The notes under the pieces: generated by a model
Told to the model about the DNA's origin: nothing
The model's database searches: none
Seen by the model: only the letters and a program-made list of their open reading frames with translations
Program-made: the position numbers and the translations under genes
In this document: positions 1 through 9,028 of the stretch, one piece after another
Numbering within the stretch: the stretch's first letter is position 1
Layout of the letters: each line of letters begins with the position of its first letter
Origin: Planktosalinus sp963975935
Lineage (GTDB): Bacteria; Bacteroidota; Bacteroidia; Flavobacteriales; Flavobacteriaceae
Direction of reading: 5' to 3'
Length of the DNA: 64,000 nt
Assembly: GCA_963975935.1 (NCBI GenBank)
Contig: CAXBIQ010000010.1
Location: 50,913-114,912 of the forward strand

Positions 1-74
1 CTCCCCAAAAGTTCAAAAACTTGAGGGGAGTTTTCCTTGAGAATCCCCACATTCTCAAGTATATTATTTTTTTG
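1..74 (+). terminator. Two tandem hairpins, probable terminator of an upstream gene
   Basis: Hairpin one pairs CTCCCC (1-6) and AAGTT (9-13) with AACTT (18-22) and GGGGAG (25-30). Hairpin two is a perfect 9-bp stem (36-44 with 51-59) around CCCCAC, followed by a T-rich run at 60-74. The ACTTGAG at 19-25 can also pair with CTCAAGT at 54-60, so alternative folds exist. The gene it would end lies outside the window. Confidence 0.5.
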
Positions 75-183
75 GATTAATAATTAAAACTCAAAACTAC
101 GCTACTGTAATCAATTAACTATCAAAGAATTCCCTGATTGAAAAAACTGTATGAATTCATAGAGTGAAAATAAAAATGTGTCG

Positions 184-228
184 TATGACCAAAGTCATAG
201 ATGAAAATAACCATTGTCTGTATTTTTG
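184..228 (+). promoter_or_regulatory. hemN promoter with Crp/Fnr-type operator
   Basis: A perfect palindrome TATGAC-CAAA-GTCATA (184-199) is followed by a Bacteroidota -7 box TATTTTTG (221-228). The operator centre is 33 bp from the -7 centre, which puts it about 40 bp upstream of the likely start of transcription, the usual position for an activator overlapping the -33 region. The same 16 bases occur in front of the cco operon on the other strand. No separate -33 element is obvious. Confidence 0.8.
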
Positions 229-245
229 TATAAGAAATTAATAAA

Positions 246-1607
246 ATGCAAAGCCTCATTCAAAAATACAACGTTCCCGGACCGCGGTATACAAGTTACC
301 CCACGGTCCCCTATTGGAACGAAAGCAGCTTTACTGCTGAAGACTGGGCACAACGATTAAAAATTGAGTTTGACAGTCACAATGCGCGTGAAGGTATTAG
401 TCTTTACATTCACCTGCCTTTCTGCGAAAGCTTATGTACTTTTTGCGGATGCCATAAGCGCATCACGAAGAGACATGAGGTTGAGGAACCCTATATTATG
501 GCTGTTCTCAAAGAATGGAGTCTTTATTTAAAACTATTGGAAGAGAAACCACTTATCAGGGAAATCCATTTGGGCGGAGGAACTCCCACCTTTTTTAGCC
601 CTGAAAATCTTACAAAATTGATTAAAGGAATCCTTAAAGACTCGCTTCTTGCAGAAGATTATAACTTTAGCTTTGAGGGTCACCCAAATAACACTACAAG
701 AGAACATCTTCAGGCACTGTATGATGTTGGTTTCAGACGGGTGAGCTTTGGGGTGCAGGATTATAATATGGCCGTTCAAATCGCCATACATAGAATTCAG
801 CCTTTTGAAAATGTGAAAAATGTAACAGAATGGGCTCGTGAAATCGGTTATACATCCGTGGGGCACGATATCATTTTTGGGTTGCCTTATCAAACCCTGG
901 AACACGTTAAGTTCACAATTGAAAAAACCAAAGAACTCCAACCGGACCGTATTGCATTTTACAGCTACGCACATGTGCCCTGGATAAAAGGAAACGGTCA
1001 ACGGGGCTTTAGTGAAGAAAACCTGCCCTCACCCGAGTTAAAAAGAACTCAATATGAAACAGGCAAACACCTGCTGGAAACACTTGGTTACATTGAAATT
1101 GGCATGGACCATTTCGCCCTTCCAGAGGAAGAACTTAGTTTGGCCATGAAAAACAACACCCTGCACCGCAACTTTATGGGGTACACCACTACACAAAGCA
1201 AGATTATGATAGGATTGGGTGTTTCTGCAATAAGTGACAGCTGGACTGCTTTTGCCCAAAATGAAAAAAAGATAGAAGACTATTACAAGCTATTGGAACA
1301 AAATAAAATTCCTGTTTACAGGGGTCATTTACTCACTGAAGAAGATCAGGTGATCAGAAAACACATTCTCCATCTGATGTGTAATCTGGAAACGCAGTGG
1401 TCTTCAAAAGAAGAAATATTTATTAATTTTACTGAAATACAAGAAAACCTTAAAGAAATGGAAAAAGATGGTTTGATCGTTAATGGGTCAAATGCCATAA
1501 AGGTGCTCGAAAAAGGAAGGCCGTTTGTCAGGAATGTCTGTATGGCCTTTGATATTTTATTACAACAAAAACAACCTGAAACCCGTTTATTTTCAATGAC
1601 TGTATAA
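246..1607 (+). CDS. hemN: Oxygen-independent coproporphyrinogen III dehydrogenase
   Basis: This radical-SAM enzyme oxidatively decarboxylates coproporphyrinogen III to protoporphyrinogen IX without O2, giving haem for the cytochromes encoded further along. The [4Fe-4S]/SAM cysteines are visible as C60-x3-C64-x2-C67, followed by the CGC signature of true HemN. A GGGTPT motif follows near residue 111. The 453-residue length matches HemN rather than the shorter HemW. The ATG start lies 18 bases after a clear -7 box. A universal stress gene follows after 19 bases and probably shares the transcript. The operator upstream suggests induction at low oxygen or by NO. Confidence 0.96.
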   Translation: MQSLIQKYNVPGPRYTSYPTVPYWNESSFTAEDWAQRLKIEFDSHNAREGISLYIHLPFCESLCTFCGCHKRITKRHEVEEPYIMAVLKEWSLYLKLLEEKPLIREIHLGGGTPTFFSPENLTKLIKGILKDSLLAEDYNFSFEGHPNNTTREHLQALYDVGFRRVSFGVQDYNMAVQIAIHRIQPFENVKNVTEWAREIGYTSVGHDIIFGLPYQTLEHVKFTIEKTKELQPDRIAFYSYAHVPWIKGNGQRGFSEENLPSPELKRTQYETGKHLLETLGYIEIGMDHFALPEEELSLAMKNNTLHRNFMGYTTTQSKIMIGLGVSAISDSWTAFAQNEKKIEDYYKLLEQNKIPVYRGHLLTEEDQVIRKHILHLMCNLETQWSSKEEIFINFTEIQENLKEMEKDGLIVNGSNAIKVLEKGRPFVRNVCMAFDILLQQKQPETRLFSMTV

Positions 1608-1626
1608 CCTCATAAAACTAAAAGCA

Positions 1627-2457
1627 ATGAAAAAAATAATAGTACCCATAGACTTTTCAAAACATTCTGAATATGCCTTAAAAGTAGCCGCAGACCTGGC
1701 TAAAAAGAACAAATCAGAACTTATTTTACTGCATATGCTTGACATTTCAGACCAGATGATAAGCATTACCGAATCAACAAAAAGGAGGGAGTTGATGTTT
1801 TTTATGGAACTTGCCAAAAAAAGATTTCAAGAGTTTGTAGACAAAGATTATATGAAAGGTATAAAAACCACCCCTGTCATAAAACATCATAAAGTTTTTG
1901 AAGAAGTAGACAGTACTGCAAAAGAAATTGATGCAGATTTTATCGTGATGGGCTCCAGAGGTTCCAGCGGTGTAAAAGGCTATTTCGTGGGGTCAAATAC
2001 AGAAAAAGTGGTTAGAACATCAGAGATACCTGTGCTGGTTGTCAAATCTGAAATACCTGCTTTCAATCCTAAAACCATCGTATTTGCATCAGACTTTAAC
2101 GAAGAAAATTTAAAAGCCTATAAAAAGATAAAGAAATTTGCAGATTCATATAACGCTACATTAAAATTGGTTTATGTAAATACTCCAAACGCTAATTTTA
2201 AAAATACCATTGAAATCAGGGAGCAAATGCGAAACTTTCTAAACAAAAATACAATTTCAAACAATTCTGAAGATATCGTCATATTTAATGATTACTCAGT
2301 GACAGATGGGATAATAAACGCTTCTGAAATGCTCCATGCAGATTTGATAGCCATACCCACTCATGGTAGAAAAGGCATTAATAAAATATTGGCAGGAAGC
2401 ATTGGCGAAGATCTCGCAAACACTTCAAATATACCGGTATTGACCGTTAAAATTTAA
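1627..2457 (+). CDS. Tandem-domain universal stress protein
   Basis: It has two UspA-fold halves (about 1-140 and 148-276). Each begins with the typical strand (KKIIVPIDFS; KTIVFASDF) and ends with the nucleotide-loop motif G-x2-G-x9-G-S/T, seen as GSRGSSGVKGYFVGS and THGRKGINKILAGS. Such proteins bind ATP and help cells survive energy or oxygen stress; their exact function is rarely known. It is cytoplasmic with no signal peptide. Its position 19 bases after hemN suggests co-expression from the same operator-controlled promoter. A terminator follows directly. Confidence 0.9.
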   Translation: MKKIIVPIDFSKHSEYALKVAADLAKKNKSELILLHMLDISDQMISITESTKRRELMFFMELAKKRFQEFVDKDYMKGIKTTPVIKHHKVFEEVDSTAKEIDADFIVMGSRGSSGVKGYFVGSNTEKVVRTSEIPVLVVKSEIPAFNPKTIVFASDFNEENLKAYKKIKKFADSYNATLKLVYVNTPNANFKNTIEIREQMRNFLNKNTISNNSEDIVIFNDYSVTDGIINASEMLHADLIAIPTHGRKGINKILAGSIGEDLANTSNIPVLTVKI

Positions 2458-2483
2458 TTACTAAACCTACTTTGCTTGAATAC

Positions 2484-2520
2484 AAAAAGCCGCATTAATT
2501 TAATGTGGCTTTTGTGTTTG
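2484..2520 (+). terminator. Intrinsic terminator after usp
   Basis: A 14-bp near-perfect stem, AAAAGCCGCATTAA with TTAATGTGGCTTTT (one G-U pair), followed by TGTGTTTG, closes the hemN-usp unit. The rest of 2521-2746 is very AT-rich, with no reading frame or structure I can support. Confidence 0.75.
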
Positions 2521-2746
2521 TAGGAATAACTACTTACAAGTATTGTTTTTTAAATAATTGTTTTATATATTTAATATTTGATTATTCAATAAAATTTAAT
2601 GCTTAAAATAATTAATTTAATAAAAAATTATATAGTATTAATGACAAATATCATTTTAAGCTATATTAATCAGAGTACTTTTACAAAGTTTTAAATTCAA
2701 TGGAGATTTGGCTTGTGTGTTTTAATAAATGAACAAATTATACCAA

Positions 2747-2791
2747 TATGACTCCAGTCATAAAGAAAGGTGAAAGAACAAACTAATTTTA
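2747..2791 (+). promoter_or_regulatory. nos operon promoter with Crp/Fnr-type operator
   Basis: The palindrome TATGAC-TCCA-GTCATA spans 2747-2762. A -7 box TAATTTTA (2784-2791, one mismatch to TAnnTTTG) sits with its centre 33 bp from the operator centre, as at hemN. The weaker -7 box fits dependence on an activator. The leader to the first ATG (2835) is about 40 bases. Confidence 0.78.
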
Positions 2792-2834
2792 CATCATTAA
2801 AATTAAACAGTAAAAACAATTAAAATCAATTAAA

Positions 2835-3341
2835 ATGAAAAGTATACTAAAAACAGCCCTTTTACTTATTGCTACCATCAGTTTAGTTTCTTGCGGAGGT
2901 GGTGAAAAAGAAGAAAAAAATGAAATTAAACTCGGTGATCACAACAAAACCGAAACCAAAAAAGAAACCAAAGCAACATCTTCTGCAGACATGATTGACA
3001 TGTCTAACAAAGGAATTGGCCCCATAAAGTCGGTAACCATTAGCGATGGTATCGATGATGCTATGGCAACACACGGTGAAGATGTTTTCCAAAAAATGTG
3101 TTCAGCCTGCCACAAAATGGACAAAAAATTCATCGGGCCTAAAATTGATGGTGTCACCGAACGACGTTCACCTGAATGGATTATGAATATGATTTTGAAC
3201 CCTGAAGAAATGATTGCCAAAGATCCCATTGCAAAACAATTGCTCATTGAATCAAATATGGCGGTAATGGCAAATCAAAACATCAGTGAGGAAGATTCAC
3301 GCGCTATCCTGGAATATTTTAGAAAATATGACGCTCAATAA
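2835..3341 (+). CDS. Lipoprotein c-type cytochrome of the nos cluster
   Basis: It has a lipoprotein signal peptide with lipobox cysteine C20, a charged Lys/Glu linker (24-50) and a single class I cytochrome c domain with haem site C89-S-A-C92-H93 and Met residues near 142-146 as possible axial ligands. As the first gene of the nos unit it is the likely electron donor to NosZ at the outer face of the inner membrane or in the periplasm. That role is inferred from position. Bacteroidota and other clade II nos clusters commonly carry c-type cytochromes. Confidence 0.85.
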   Translation: MKSILKTALLLIATISLVSCGGGEKEEKNEIKLGDHNKTETKKETKATSSADMIDMSNKGIGPIKSVTISDGIDDAMATHGEDVFQKMCSACHKMDKKFIGPKIDGVTERRSPEWIMNMILNPEEMIAKDPIAKQLLIESNMAVMANQNISEEDSRAILEYFRKYDAQ

Positions 3342-3359
3342 CCATTAAAACAACCAAAT

Positions 3360-3938
3360 ATGAAATCAACCCTTGTAATATTGTTGTTGTTTGCAATAGT
3401 CTTCACCGGCTGTAAAAACAACCAACAATCTGAAGAAGCAACACAAAGTGAAGCTTCATCCACTGAGGCTTCATCATCAAACAAAGGCCAGGCCTTTATT
3501 GAAGATGAAAGCGCTGAACCCAATGCACTTCGCGTTGCAATAAATTCATCAGACCACACCACGCTGGTAGCTGCAGTACAAGCTGCCGAAGTTGAAAACT
3601 CTCTTGTAAACGTAGGCCCCCTTACGGTTTTTGCACCCACTAATGCTGCTTTCGATAAAATAGATAAGGCCACATTAGACAATCTGCTGAAACCGGAAAA
3701 CAAAGACCAATTGGCACTTATTCTAAAACATCACGTTGCTCCCGGTAACTATCCGGTAGATATGCTGGAACGCACTGTTGAAAAAGGCCGTAACCTGGGA
3801 ATGGCTTCAAACCAAAGTATAGACGTTACCAAAGAAGGTGATGATATTTATGTGGGTGGTGCCAAAATAATCGGAACGGTGAAAGCCAGTAACGGCTGGG
3901 TTCACGTAATAGATACCGTAATTCTTCCTCAAAATTAA
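3360..3938 (+). CDS. Fasciclin-domain lipoprotein
   Basis: It has a lipobox cysteine at C18, a low-complexity Ser/Glu linker to about residue 50, and one fasciclin (FAS1/BIgH3) domain to the C-terminus, with the conserved LTVFAPTNAAFDKI stretch and the final V-I-D-T-V-I strand. FAS1 domains mediate adhesion or protein contacts. Here it sits between the cytochrome and nosZ, 18 and 24 bases from its neighbours, so it is probably a structural partner or scaffold of the N2O-reducing complex. That role is inference; no metal or catalytic motif is visible. Confidence 0.88.
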   Translation: MKSTLVILLLFAIVFTGCKNNQQSEEATQSEASSTEASSSNKGQAFIEDESAEPNALRVAINSSDHTTLVAAVQAAEVENSLVNVGPLTVFAPTNAAFDKIDKATLDNLLKPENKDQLALILKHHVAPGNYPVDMLERTVEKGRNLGMASNQSIDVTKEGDDIYVGGAKIIGTVKASNGWVHVIDTVILPQN

Positions 3939-3962
3939 TAAACAATCTTTATACAAAAACAA

Positions 3963-5912
3963 ATGAAAAAAATAAATCTAATTTTAAGTACTCTTATCTT
4001 CGCCGGCTTATTCATTAGTTGTGGTGATACAGGAGAAAAATCGGGGGCATTCGGTGACAATGTGGCCGAACGTGTATATGTAGCTCCAGGTGAGCATGAT
4101 GAATTCTACAGCTTTTTCTCCGGCGGATTTAGCGGACAAATGTCTGTGTACGGGCTTCCTTCGGGAAGACTTTTGAAGGTAATCCCTGTATTCTCTCAGG
4201 ATGCCGAAAAAGGCTATGGATACAATGAAGGTACTAAACCCATGCTTAATACCTCTTATGGATTTATTCCCTGGGGTGACCTTCACCACGTTGATATTTC
4301 CCAAACCAATGGGGAACTTGATGGTCGTTGGGTGTTTACTCATGAAAATAACACCCCGCGTGTTGCTCGTATTGATTTAGATACTTTTGAAACAGGAGAA
4401 ATTCTTGAAATTCCTAACAGTGCAGGAAATCATAGTTTTGCAATTACAGAGAACACAGAGTATTTAATTGCTGGAACCCGTTTTGCAATTCCTTCTCCTC
4501 AAAGAGATATGTCTATTGACGAAATGAAAGGGAATTTCAAAGGCCCCCTTACCTTTGTAAAAATTGACCAGGAAACCGGCGGTATGGAACTCGCTTTCCA
4601 GGTGATTATGCCCGGATTCAATTTTGACCTTGCACACCCGGGAAGAAACGCTTCTCACGGCTGGATGTTTGCAACCACATATAATTCTGAAGAAGCCAAT
4701 ACCCTTCTGGAAGTAAATGCCTCTCAAAACGATAAAGACTTTATCGTTGCCCTCAACTGGAAAAAAATCGAAGAGTACATCAACAATGGCGGTGGCACCA
4801 TGATGGATGCAGAATATGCCCATAATGTTTACAATCACCATTCAAGCACTGCAACTTCAACAATGAAAAAAGGTGTTAAAACAGTAGATCCTAAAGACAT
4901 TCCCGGAGCTGTATTTTTTATGCCAATTCCAAAATCCCCGCACGGTTGTGATGTAGATCCAACAGGAGAGTATATAGTAGGTAGCGGAAAACTGGCTGCT
5001 GAATTGACCGTATTCTCATATTCTAAAATGATCAAGGCAATTGAAGACAAAAATTATGACGGGGATGCTTACGGAATTCCCATCCTAAATTATGAGGATA
5101 TTCTGGGCGGTATTGTAGAACAACCTGGTTTGGGACCTCTTCATACAGAATTTGACGGAAAAGGAAACGCTTATACCACCTTCTTTATCTCCTCTGAAGT
5201 TGTAAAATGGAGTCTTGCTGATTACCAGGTGATAGACAGAAAACCTACCTATTACTCTGTTGGTCACTTGATGATACCCGGTGGAAACTCAAGAAAACCC
5301 TTTGGAAAATACCTTGTTGCGATGAACAAAATCACCAAGGACCGATATCTACCCACCGGCCCTGAAATGAACCACTCTGCACAGTTATATGATATCACAG
5401 GTGATAAAATGGAACTGTTGTTAGACTTCCCAACCATTGGTGAACCACATTATGCAGCAGGAATTCCTGCCGATCTTATAAAAGAAAATTCAAAAAAGAT
5501 TTACCGTCTTGATGAGAACGAGCATGAACATGCAGTTCGCAACGAATCTGAAACCAAAGTAGAACGTGACGGAAATGAAGTACACGTCTATATGACCATG
5601 ATTAGAAGCCACTTCGCTCCAGATAATATTGAAGGCATACAGGTGGGCGATAAAGTGTATTTCCACGTAACAAACCTCGAACAGGATTTTGATGTACCAC
5701 ACGGATTTGCAATGATAGGAGCCAATACAGCCGAGCTTCTTGTGATGCCCGGTGCCACAAAAACAATGCTTTGGGAACCTAAACGTGTAGGTGTATATCC
5801 TCTTTACTGTACAGACTTCTGCTCAGCACTTCACCAGGAAATGCAGGGATACGTTAGAGTTTCACCAGCCGGCTCCAATCCTGAAATAAAATGGTCACTT
5901 GATGGAGACTAG
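3963..5912 (+). CDS. nosZ: Nitrous oxide reductase, clade II lipoprotein form
   Basis: It reduces N2O to N2 using a seven-bladed propeller carrying the CuZ cluster and a C-terminal cupredoxin carrying CuA. The CuA ligands are visible as C616-TDF-C620-SAL-H624-QE-M627, with a further His near 580 (VPHGF). CuZ-type histidines are seen in DLHHVD, SPHGCD, LHTEFD and MNHSA. The signal peptide is a Sec/lipoprotein type with lipobox cysteine C20 and no twin arginine, which marks the clade II ('atypical') enzymes. Its 649 residues are normal. A hairpin terminator follows, so it may be made in excess over the downstream accessory genes. Confidence 0.97.
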   Translation: MKKINLILSTLIFAGLFISCGDTGEKSGAFGDNVAERVYVAPGEHDEFYSFFSGGFSGQMSVYGLPSGRLLKVIPVFSQDAEKGYGYNEGTKPMLNTSYGFIPWGDLHHVDISQTNGELDGRWVFTHENNTPRVARIDLDTFETGEILEIPNSAGNHSFAITENTEYLIAGTRFAIPSPQRDMSIDEMKGNFKGPLTFVKIDQETGGMELAFQVIMPGFNFDLAHPGRNASHGWMFATTYNSEEANTLLEVNASQNDKDFIVALNWKKIEEYINNGGGTMMDAEYAHNVYNHHSSTATSTMKKGVKTVDPKDIPGAVFFMPIPKSPHGCDVDPTGEYIVGSGKLAAELTVFSYSKMIKAIEDKNYDGDAYGIPILNYEDILGGIVEQPGLGPLHTEFDGKGNAYTTFFISSEVVKWSLADYQVIDRKPTYYSVGHLMIPGGNSRKPFGKYLVAMNKITKDRYLPTGPEMNHSAQLYDITGDKMELLLDFPTIGEPHYAAGIPADLIKENSKKIYRLDENEHEHAVRNESETKVERDGNEVHVYMTMIRSHFAPDNIEGIQVGDKVYFHVTNLEQDFDVPHGFAMIGANTAELLVMPGATKTMLWEPKRVGVYPLYCTDFCSALHQEMQGYVRVSPAGSNPEIKWSLDGD

Positions 5913-5950
5913 AAACCGCTCTATTTAGCTGAATATTTGTTACTTATAAG

Positions 5951-5984
5951 GCGGGTGAATAAAAGTATTTACCCGCTTTTATTT
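5951..5984 (+). terminator. Hairpin between nosZ and the accessory genes
   Basis: An 11-bp stem GCGGGTGAATA / TATTTACCCGC with loop AAAG is followed by TTTTATTT. Downstream genes are on the same strand and no clear promoter follows, so it may work as a partial terminator or a 3'-end stabiliser of the nosZ message. Confidence 0.7.
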
Positions 5985-6001
5985 AAAAAAAACATATCCA
6001 A

Positions 6002-6619
6002 ATGAAAAAATCAGGAATTTTAATGATAGTAGGATCAGCCTTGTTGCTGGGACTATTTTACTTCCCGCTTTGGAACATCCAATTAGGTGCCCCTCAATAT
6101 CCTGAGCCTCTGGGAATGGATATCTATATTTCAGGAATTGAAGGTGAAGAGGAATTTGATATTCAGAATATTGACGGCGTAAATCATTATATTGGGATGA
6201 AAAAAATACCAAAAGCTGAAGAAATGTGGGAGTTCAACATATTTCCGCTTGTGATTGGTGGGATGGCAGCTCTGGGAATCCTTCTGGGAGTATTAGGTTT
6301 TTTTAAGAAAATAAGTCCCAACTGGTTTCTTGGATGGTTTGGTTTAATGTCGGTTCTTGGGATCTTGGGTATGTATGATTTTAATGTCTGGCTCATAGAT
6401 TACGGAACAGACCTCGACCCAAATGCCATTCTAAAATTAACAGACAAGGAAGGCAACCCCCTTAGTTACAAACCCCCTCTTTTTGGTACTGATAAGATTC
6501 TTAATTTTACGGCAAGTTCTTATCCCGGCCTGGGTGGATATATGATGTTTGCCGGTATGGCACTCACTCTTCTGGCGTTTTTTATCGGAAGAAAAGAATA
6601 CAAAAAAATTAAAATTTAA
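6002..6619 (+). CDS. nos-cluster integral membrane protein, possibly NosB-like
   Basis: A 205-residue protein with about four membrane helices: one at 5-25, two between roughly 80 and 130, and one near 178-197. A loop of about 55 residues (25-80) follows helix one and would lie outside the membrane. I see no cofactor motif. Clade II nos clusters carry a membrane protein gene just after nosZ (nosB in Wolinella) needed for N2O respiration; the position matches, but I cannot confirm homology. It lies 12 bases before nosL. Confidence 0.6.
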   Translation: MKKSGILMIVGSALLLGLFYFPLWNIQLGAPQYPEPLGMDIYISGIEGEEEFDIQNIDGVNHYIGMKKIPKAEEMWEFNIFPLVIGGMAALGILLGVLGFFKKISPNWFLGWFGLMSVLGILGMYDFNVWLIDYGTDLDPNAILKLTDKEGNPLSYKPPLFGTDKILNFTASSYPGLGGYMMFAGMALTLLAFFIGRKEYKKIKI

Positions 6620-6630
6620 AAAAACATAAT

Positions 6631-7077
6631 ATGAAAACTTTCTCTGGACTCCTCATACTACTGGTTTTGATGGCTTCTTGTAGCACCCAACCGGAACCCA
6701 TCAATTATGGCTCAGATGCTTGTCACTTTTGTAAAATGACTATTGTTTCCAAAACACATGCAGCACAAGCGGTTTCAGTAAAAGGAAAACAATTCAAATA
6801 TGACGCCATAGAGTGTATGGTCAACGACTTGAATACTGAAAACAATACTGAAATGTCAATAGTGCTTGTGGCAGATTATTTAGACGCGGGAGAAATGATT
6901 CCGGCTGAAACAGCCACCTATGTTATTTCTGACAATATACCCAGCCCCATGGGTGCAAATCTATCGGCTACATCAGATAAAGCAGATGCTGAACAACTTA
7001 AAACCGAAAACGGCGGTGAACTCTTTGATTGGATCACCTTAAAAGACAGAAATAACAACCCCAACCAAAATCACTAA
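6631..7077 (+). CDS. nosL: NosL copper-binding lipoprotein
   Basis: NosL is an outer-facing lipoprotein that hands Cu(I) to apo-NosZ. The lipobox cysteine is C17. The diagnostic metal motif C31-H-F-C34-K-M36 is followed by the family pattern F-K-Y-D-A-I-E-C-M. Its 148 residues are normal. It sits between the unknown membrane protein and nosD in the order common to many nos clusters. Confidence 0.95.
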   Translation: MKTFSGLLILLVLMASCSTQPEPINYGSDACHFCKMTIVSKTHAAQAVSVKGKQFKYDAIECMVNDLNTENNTEMSIVLVADYLDAGEMIPAETATYVISDNIPSPMGANLSATSDKADAEQLKTENGGELFDWITLKDRNNNPNQNH

Positions 7078-7091
7078 AATAACCCTTTTTA

Positions 7092-8327
7092 ATGAAGTTT
7101 TTTATAGGAATTTTCTTTTTAATACTCCCCTTTCTATCTCACACAAAAACCATAGATGTCTGTGGTACTTGTGAGGTAAAAACACTAAAAGAAGCCATAG
7201 AACTTGCTGAAAATGGTGATACCATACTCATTAAGGAAGGCACTTATAAGGAGCAAGACATACACATAATCGATAAAGCCATTCACATTAAAGGAGAGGG
7301 CAACCCTGTAATTGACGGAGAAAATAAGGGCACAGTTATTAGTGTGAGAGCAAACAACTTTACCATTGAAGGCCTCACCATTATCAATGTGGGAAGAAGT
7401 TATACCAAAGATTTTGCAGCTATTCTCGTTTCTGAAAGCACCGATTTTACAATCAAGAATAACACCTTGGAAAATGTATTCTTCGGAATCTTACTTGAGA
7501 AATCGTCTTCAGGACTTATTGAAGGAAACACAATTTCAAGTGAGGCTGTAAGTGAAGCCAGTTCAGGCAACGGTATTCATTTATGGTATTCCAATGAAAT
7601 GAGTATTCAAAACAATACCGTCAGGCAAATGCGTGATGGAATTTATATTGAGTTTGGAGACAACTGCAGGGTTGAAAACAACCGGGCAACCAACAATGTG
7701 CGCTATGGATTACATTTTATGTTTTCCAACTACAATGAATACCACAATAACGTTTTTGAAGAAAACGGTGCAGGTGTTGCGGTGATGTTTTCAAAATTCA
7801 TCACGATGACAAACAACACCTTTAGAAAAAGTTGGGGAGACGCCTCTTATGGTTTGTTATTAAAAGAGATTTATGATTCAAAATTAAGTAATAATACTTT
7901 TGACCAAAATACCATTGGCATCACTGCTGACGGTGCCACACGAATGACATACATTCAAAATACTTTTACAAATAACGGGTATGCCGTCAAGGTGCATGGT
8001 GCCTGCTATGCAAATAGCTTTAAAGAAAATAATTTTCTACACAACGCCTTTGATATAGGATATTCAGGAAGGATGAACGACAATGTTTTTGACAATAATT
8101 ACTGGAGTGATTATAGCGGTTATGACCTTGATAAAGATGGAATAGGTGATGTGCCTTACAGACCGGTTAAACTGTTTTCACATATTGTCAACCAAACTCC
8201 TGAAGCAATTGTGCTATTGAGAAGTTTGTTTATTGACATCGTTGATTTTTCTGAAAAAGTATCGCCCATTTTTACACCCAAAGAATTGATTGATCAAAAC
8301 CCAAGAATGAAAAAAATAGTATGGTAA
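7092..8327 (+). CDS. nosD: NosD, periplasmic beta-helix protein for NosZ maturation
   Basis: It has a Sec signal peptide (about 1-18), then repeated parallel beta-helix turns (CASH/PbH1 type) with strings such as NNT, ENN and SNY across residues 60-330. NosD works with the NosFY ABC transporter to assemble the Cu-S CuZ site. A calcium-loop-like segment LDKDGIGDVPYRP appears near 350, as is typical of NosD C-termini. Its last 7 bases overlap the start of nosF, indicating translational coupling. Confidence 0.95.
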   Translation: MKFFIGIFFLILPFLSHTKTIDVCGTCEVKTLKEAIELAENGDTILIKEGTYKEQDIHIIDKAIHIKGEGNPVIDGENKGTVISVRANNFTIEGLTIINVGRSYTKDFAAILVSESTDFTIKNNTLENVFFGILLEKSSSGLIEGNTISSEAVSEASSGNGIHLWYSNEMSIQNNTVRQMRDGIYIEFGDNCRVENNRATNNVRYGLHFMFSNYNEYHNNVFEENGAGVAVMFSKFITMTNNTFRKSWGDASYGLLLKEIYDSKLSNNTFDQNTIGITADGATRMTYIQNTFTNNGYAVKVHGACYANSFKENNFLHNAFDIGYSGRMNDNVFDNNYWSDYSGYDLDKDGIGDVPYRPVKLFSHIVNQTPEAIVLLRSLFIDIVDFSEKVSPIFTPKELIDQNPRMKKIVW

Positions 8328-9028
8328 CCATTGAAAATTTACATAAAAAATACGGAAAGAACAAAGTCCTGAAAGGTGTCAACCTTACCATTAATAATAG
8401 TGGTATAATTGCCGTTCTGGGACCCAATGGAAGTGGAAAAACAACTCTTATAAAAAGTATTTTAGGAATGGTGATTCCGCAACAGGGAAGCATTACTATA
8501 AACGGAACTTCCATTAAAAGGAATTGGCAATACCGAAAAGAAATAGACTATTTACCACAAATAGCCAATTTTCCCGGAAACCTTTCGGTGAAAGAACTCA
8601 TCAAAATGATCAAGGATTTGCGAAACAAACCCGCTAATGATCAAGAACTTATCGCTTATTTCAAATTGGAGAATTTCCTGGACAAAAAGCTGATCAACCT
8701 TTCTGGAGGGACCAAACAGAAAGTGAATCTGGTTTTGACCTTTATGTTTGACAGTCCGCTGGTAATCCTGGATGAACCCACTTCCGGGCTGGACCCCATT
8801 TCGCTTATTCGTTTAAAAGAATGGATTTTTAAAGAAAAGGCCAAAGGAAAAACGATTTTGATCACGTCACACATTATGAGTTTTGTGGAAGAAATCGCTG
8901 AGGATATCATCTTTATCCTGGAAGGGAAAATATATTTTAATGGCTCTGTTTCTGAACTCAAAACACAAACCGGACAAACCGACTTTGAACACGCCATTGC
9001 AACCATCTTAACCGAAAATCATGTTTAA
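8321..9028 (+). CDS. nosF: NosF, ABC transporter ATPase for NosZ maturation
   Basis: The 235-residue ATPase shows Walker A GPNGSGKTT (about 34-42), Q-loop, signature LSGGTKQKV (about 127), Walker B LVILDEPTSGLD (about 148) and the switch His in TSHIM. It powers the NosY permease, which supports sulfur delivery or folding for the CuZ site through NosD. It overlaps both nosD (7 bases) and nosY (8 bases). Confidence 0.95.
   Translation: MVTIENLHKKYGKNKVLKGVNLTINNSGIIAVLGPNGSGKTTLIKSILGMVIPQQGSITINGTSIKRNWQYRKEIDYLPQIANFPGNLSVKELIKMIKDLRNKPANDQELIAYFKLENFLDKKLINLSGGTKQKVNLVLTFMFDSPLVILDEPTSGLDPISLIRLKEWIFKEKAKGKTILITSHIMSFVEEIAEDIIFILEGKIYFNGSVSELKTQTGQTDFEHAIATILTENHV

Noticed and set aside
2521..2746. 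Possible small RNA or gene in the AT-rich gap before nos
   Set aside because: No reading frame, promoter of its own or stable hairpin could be supported.
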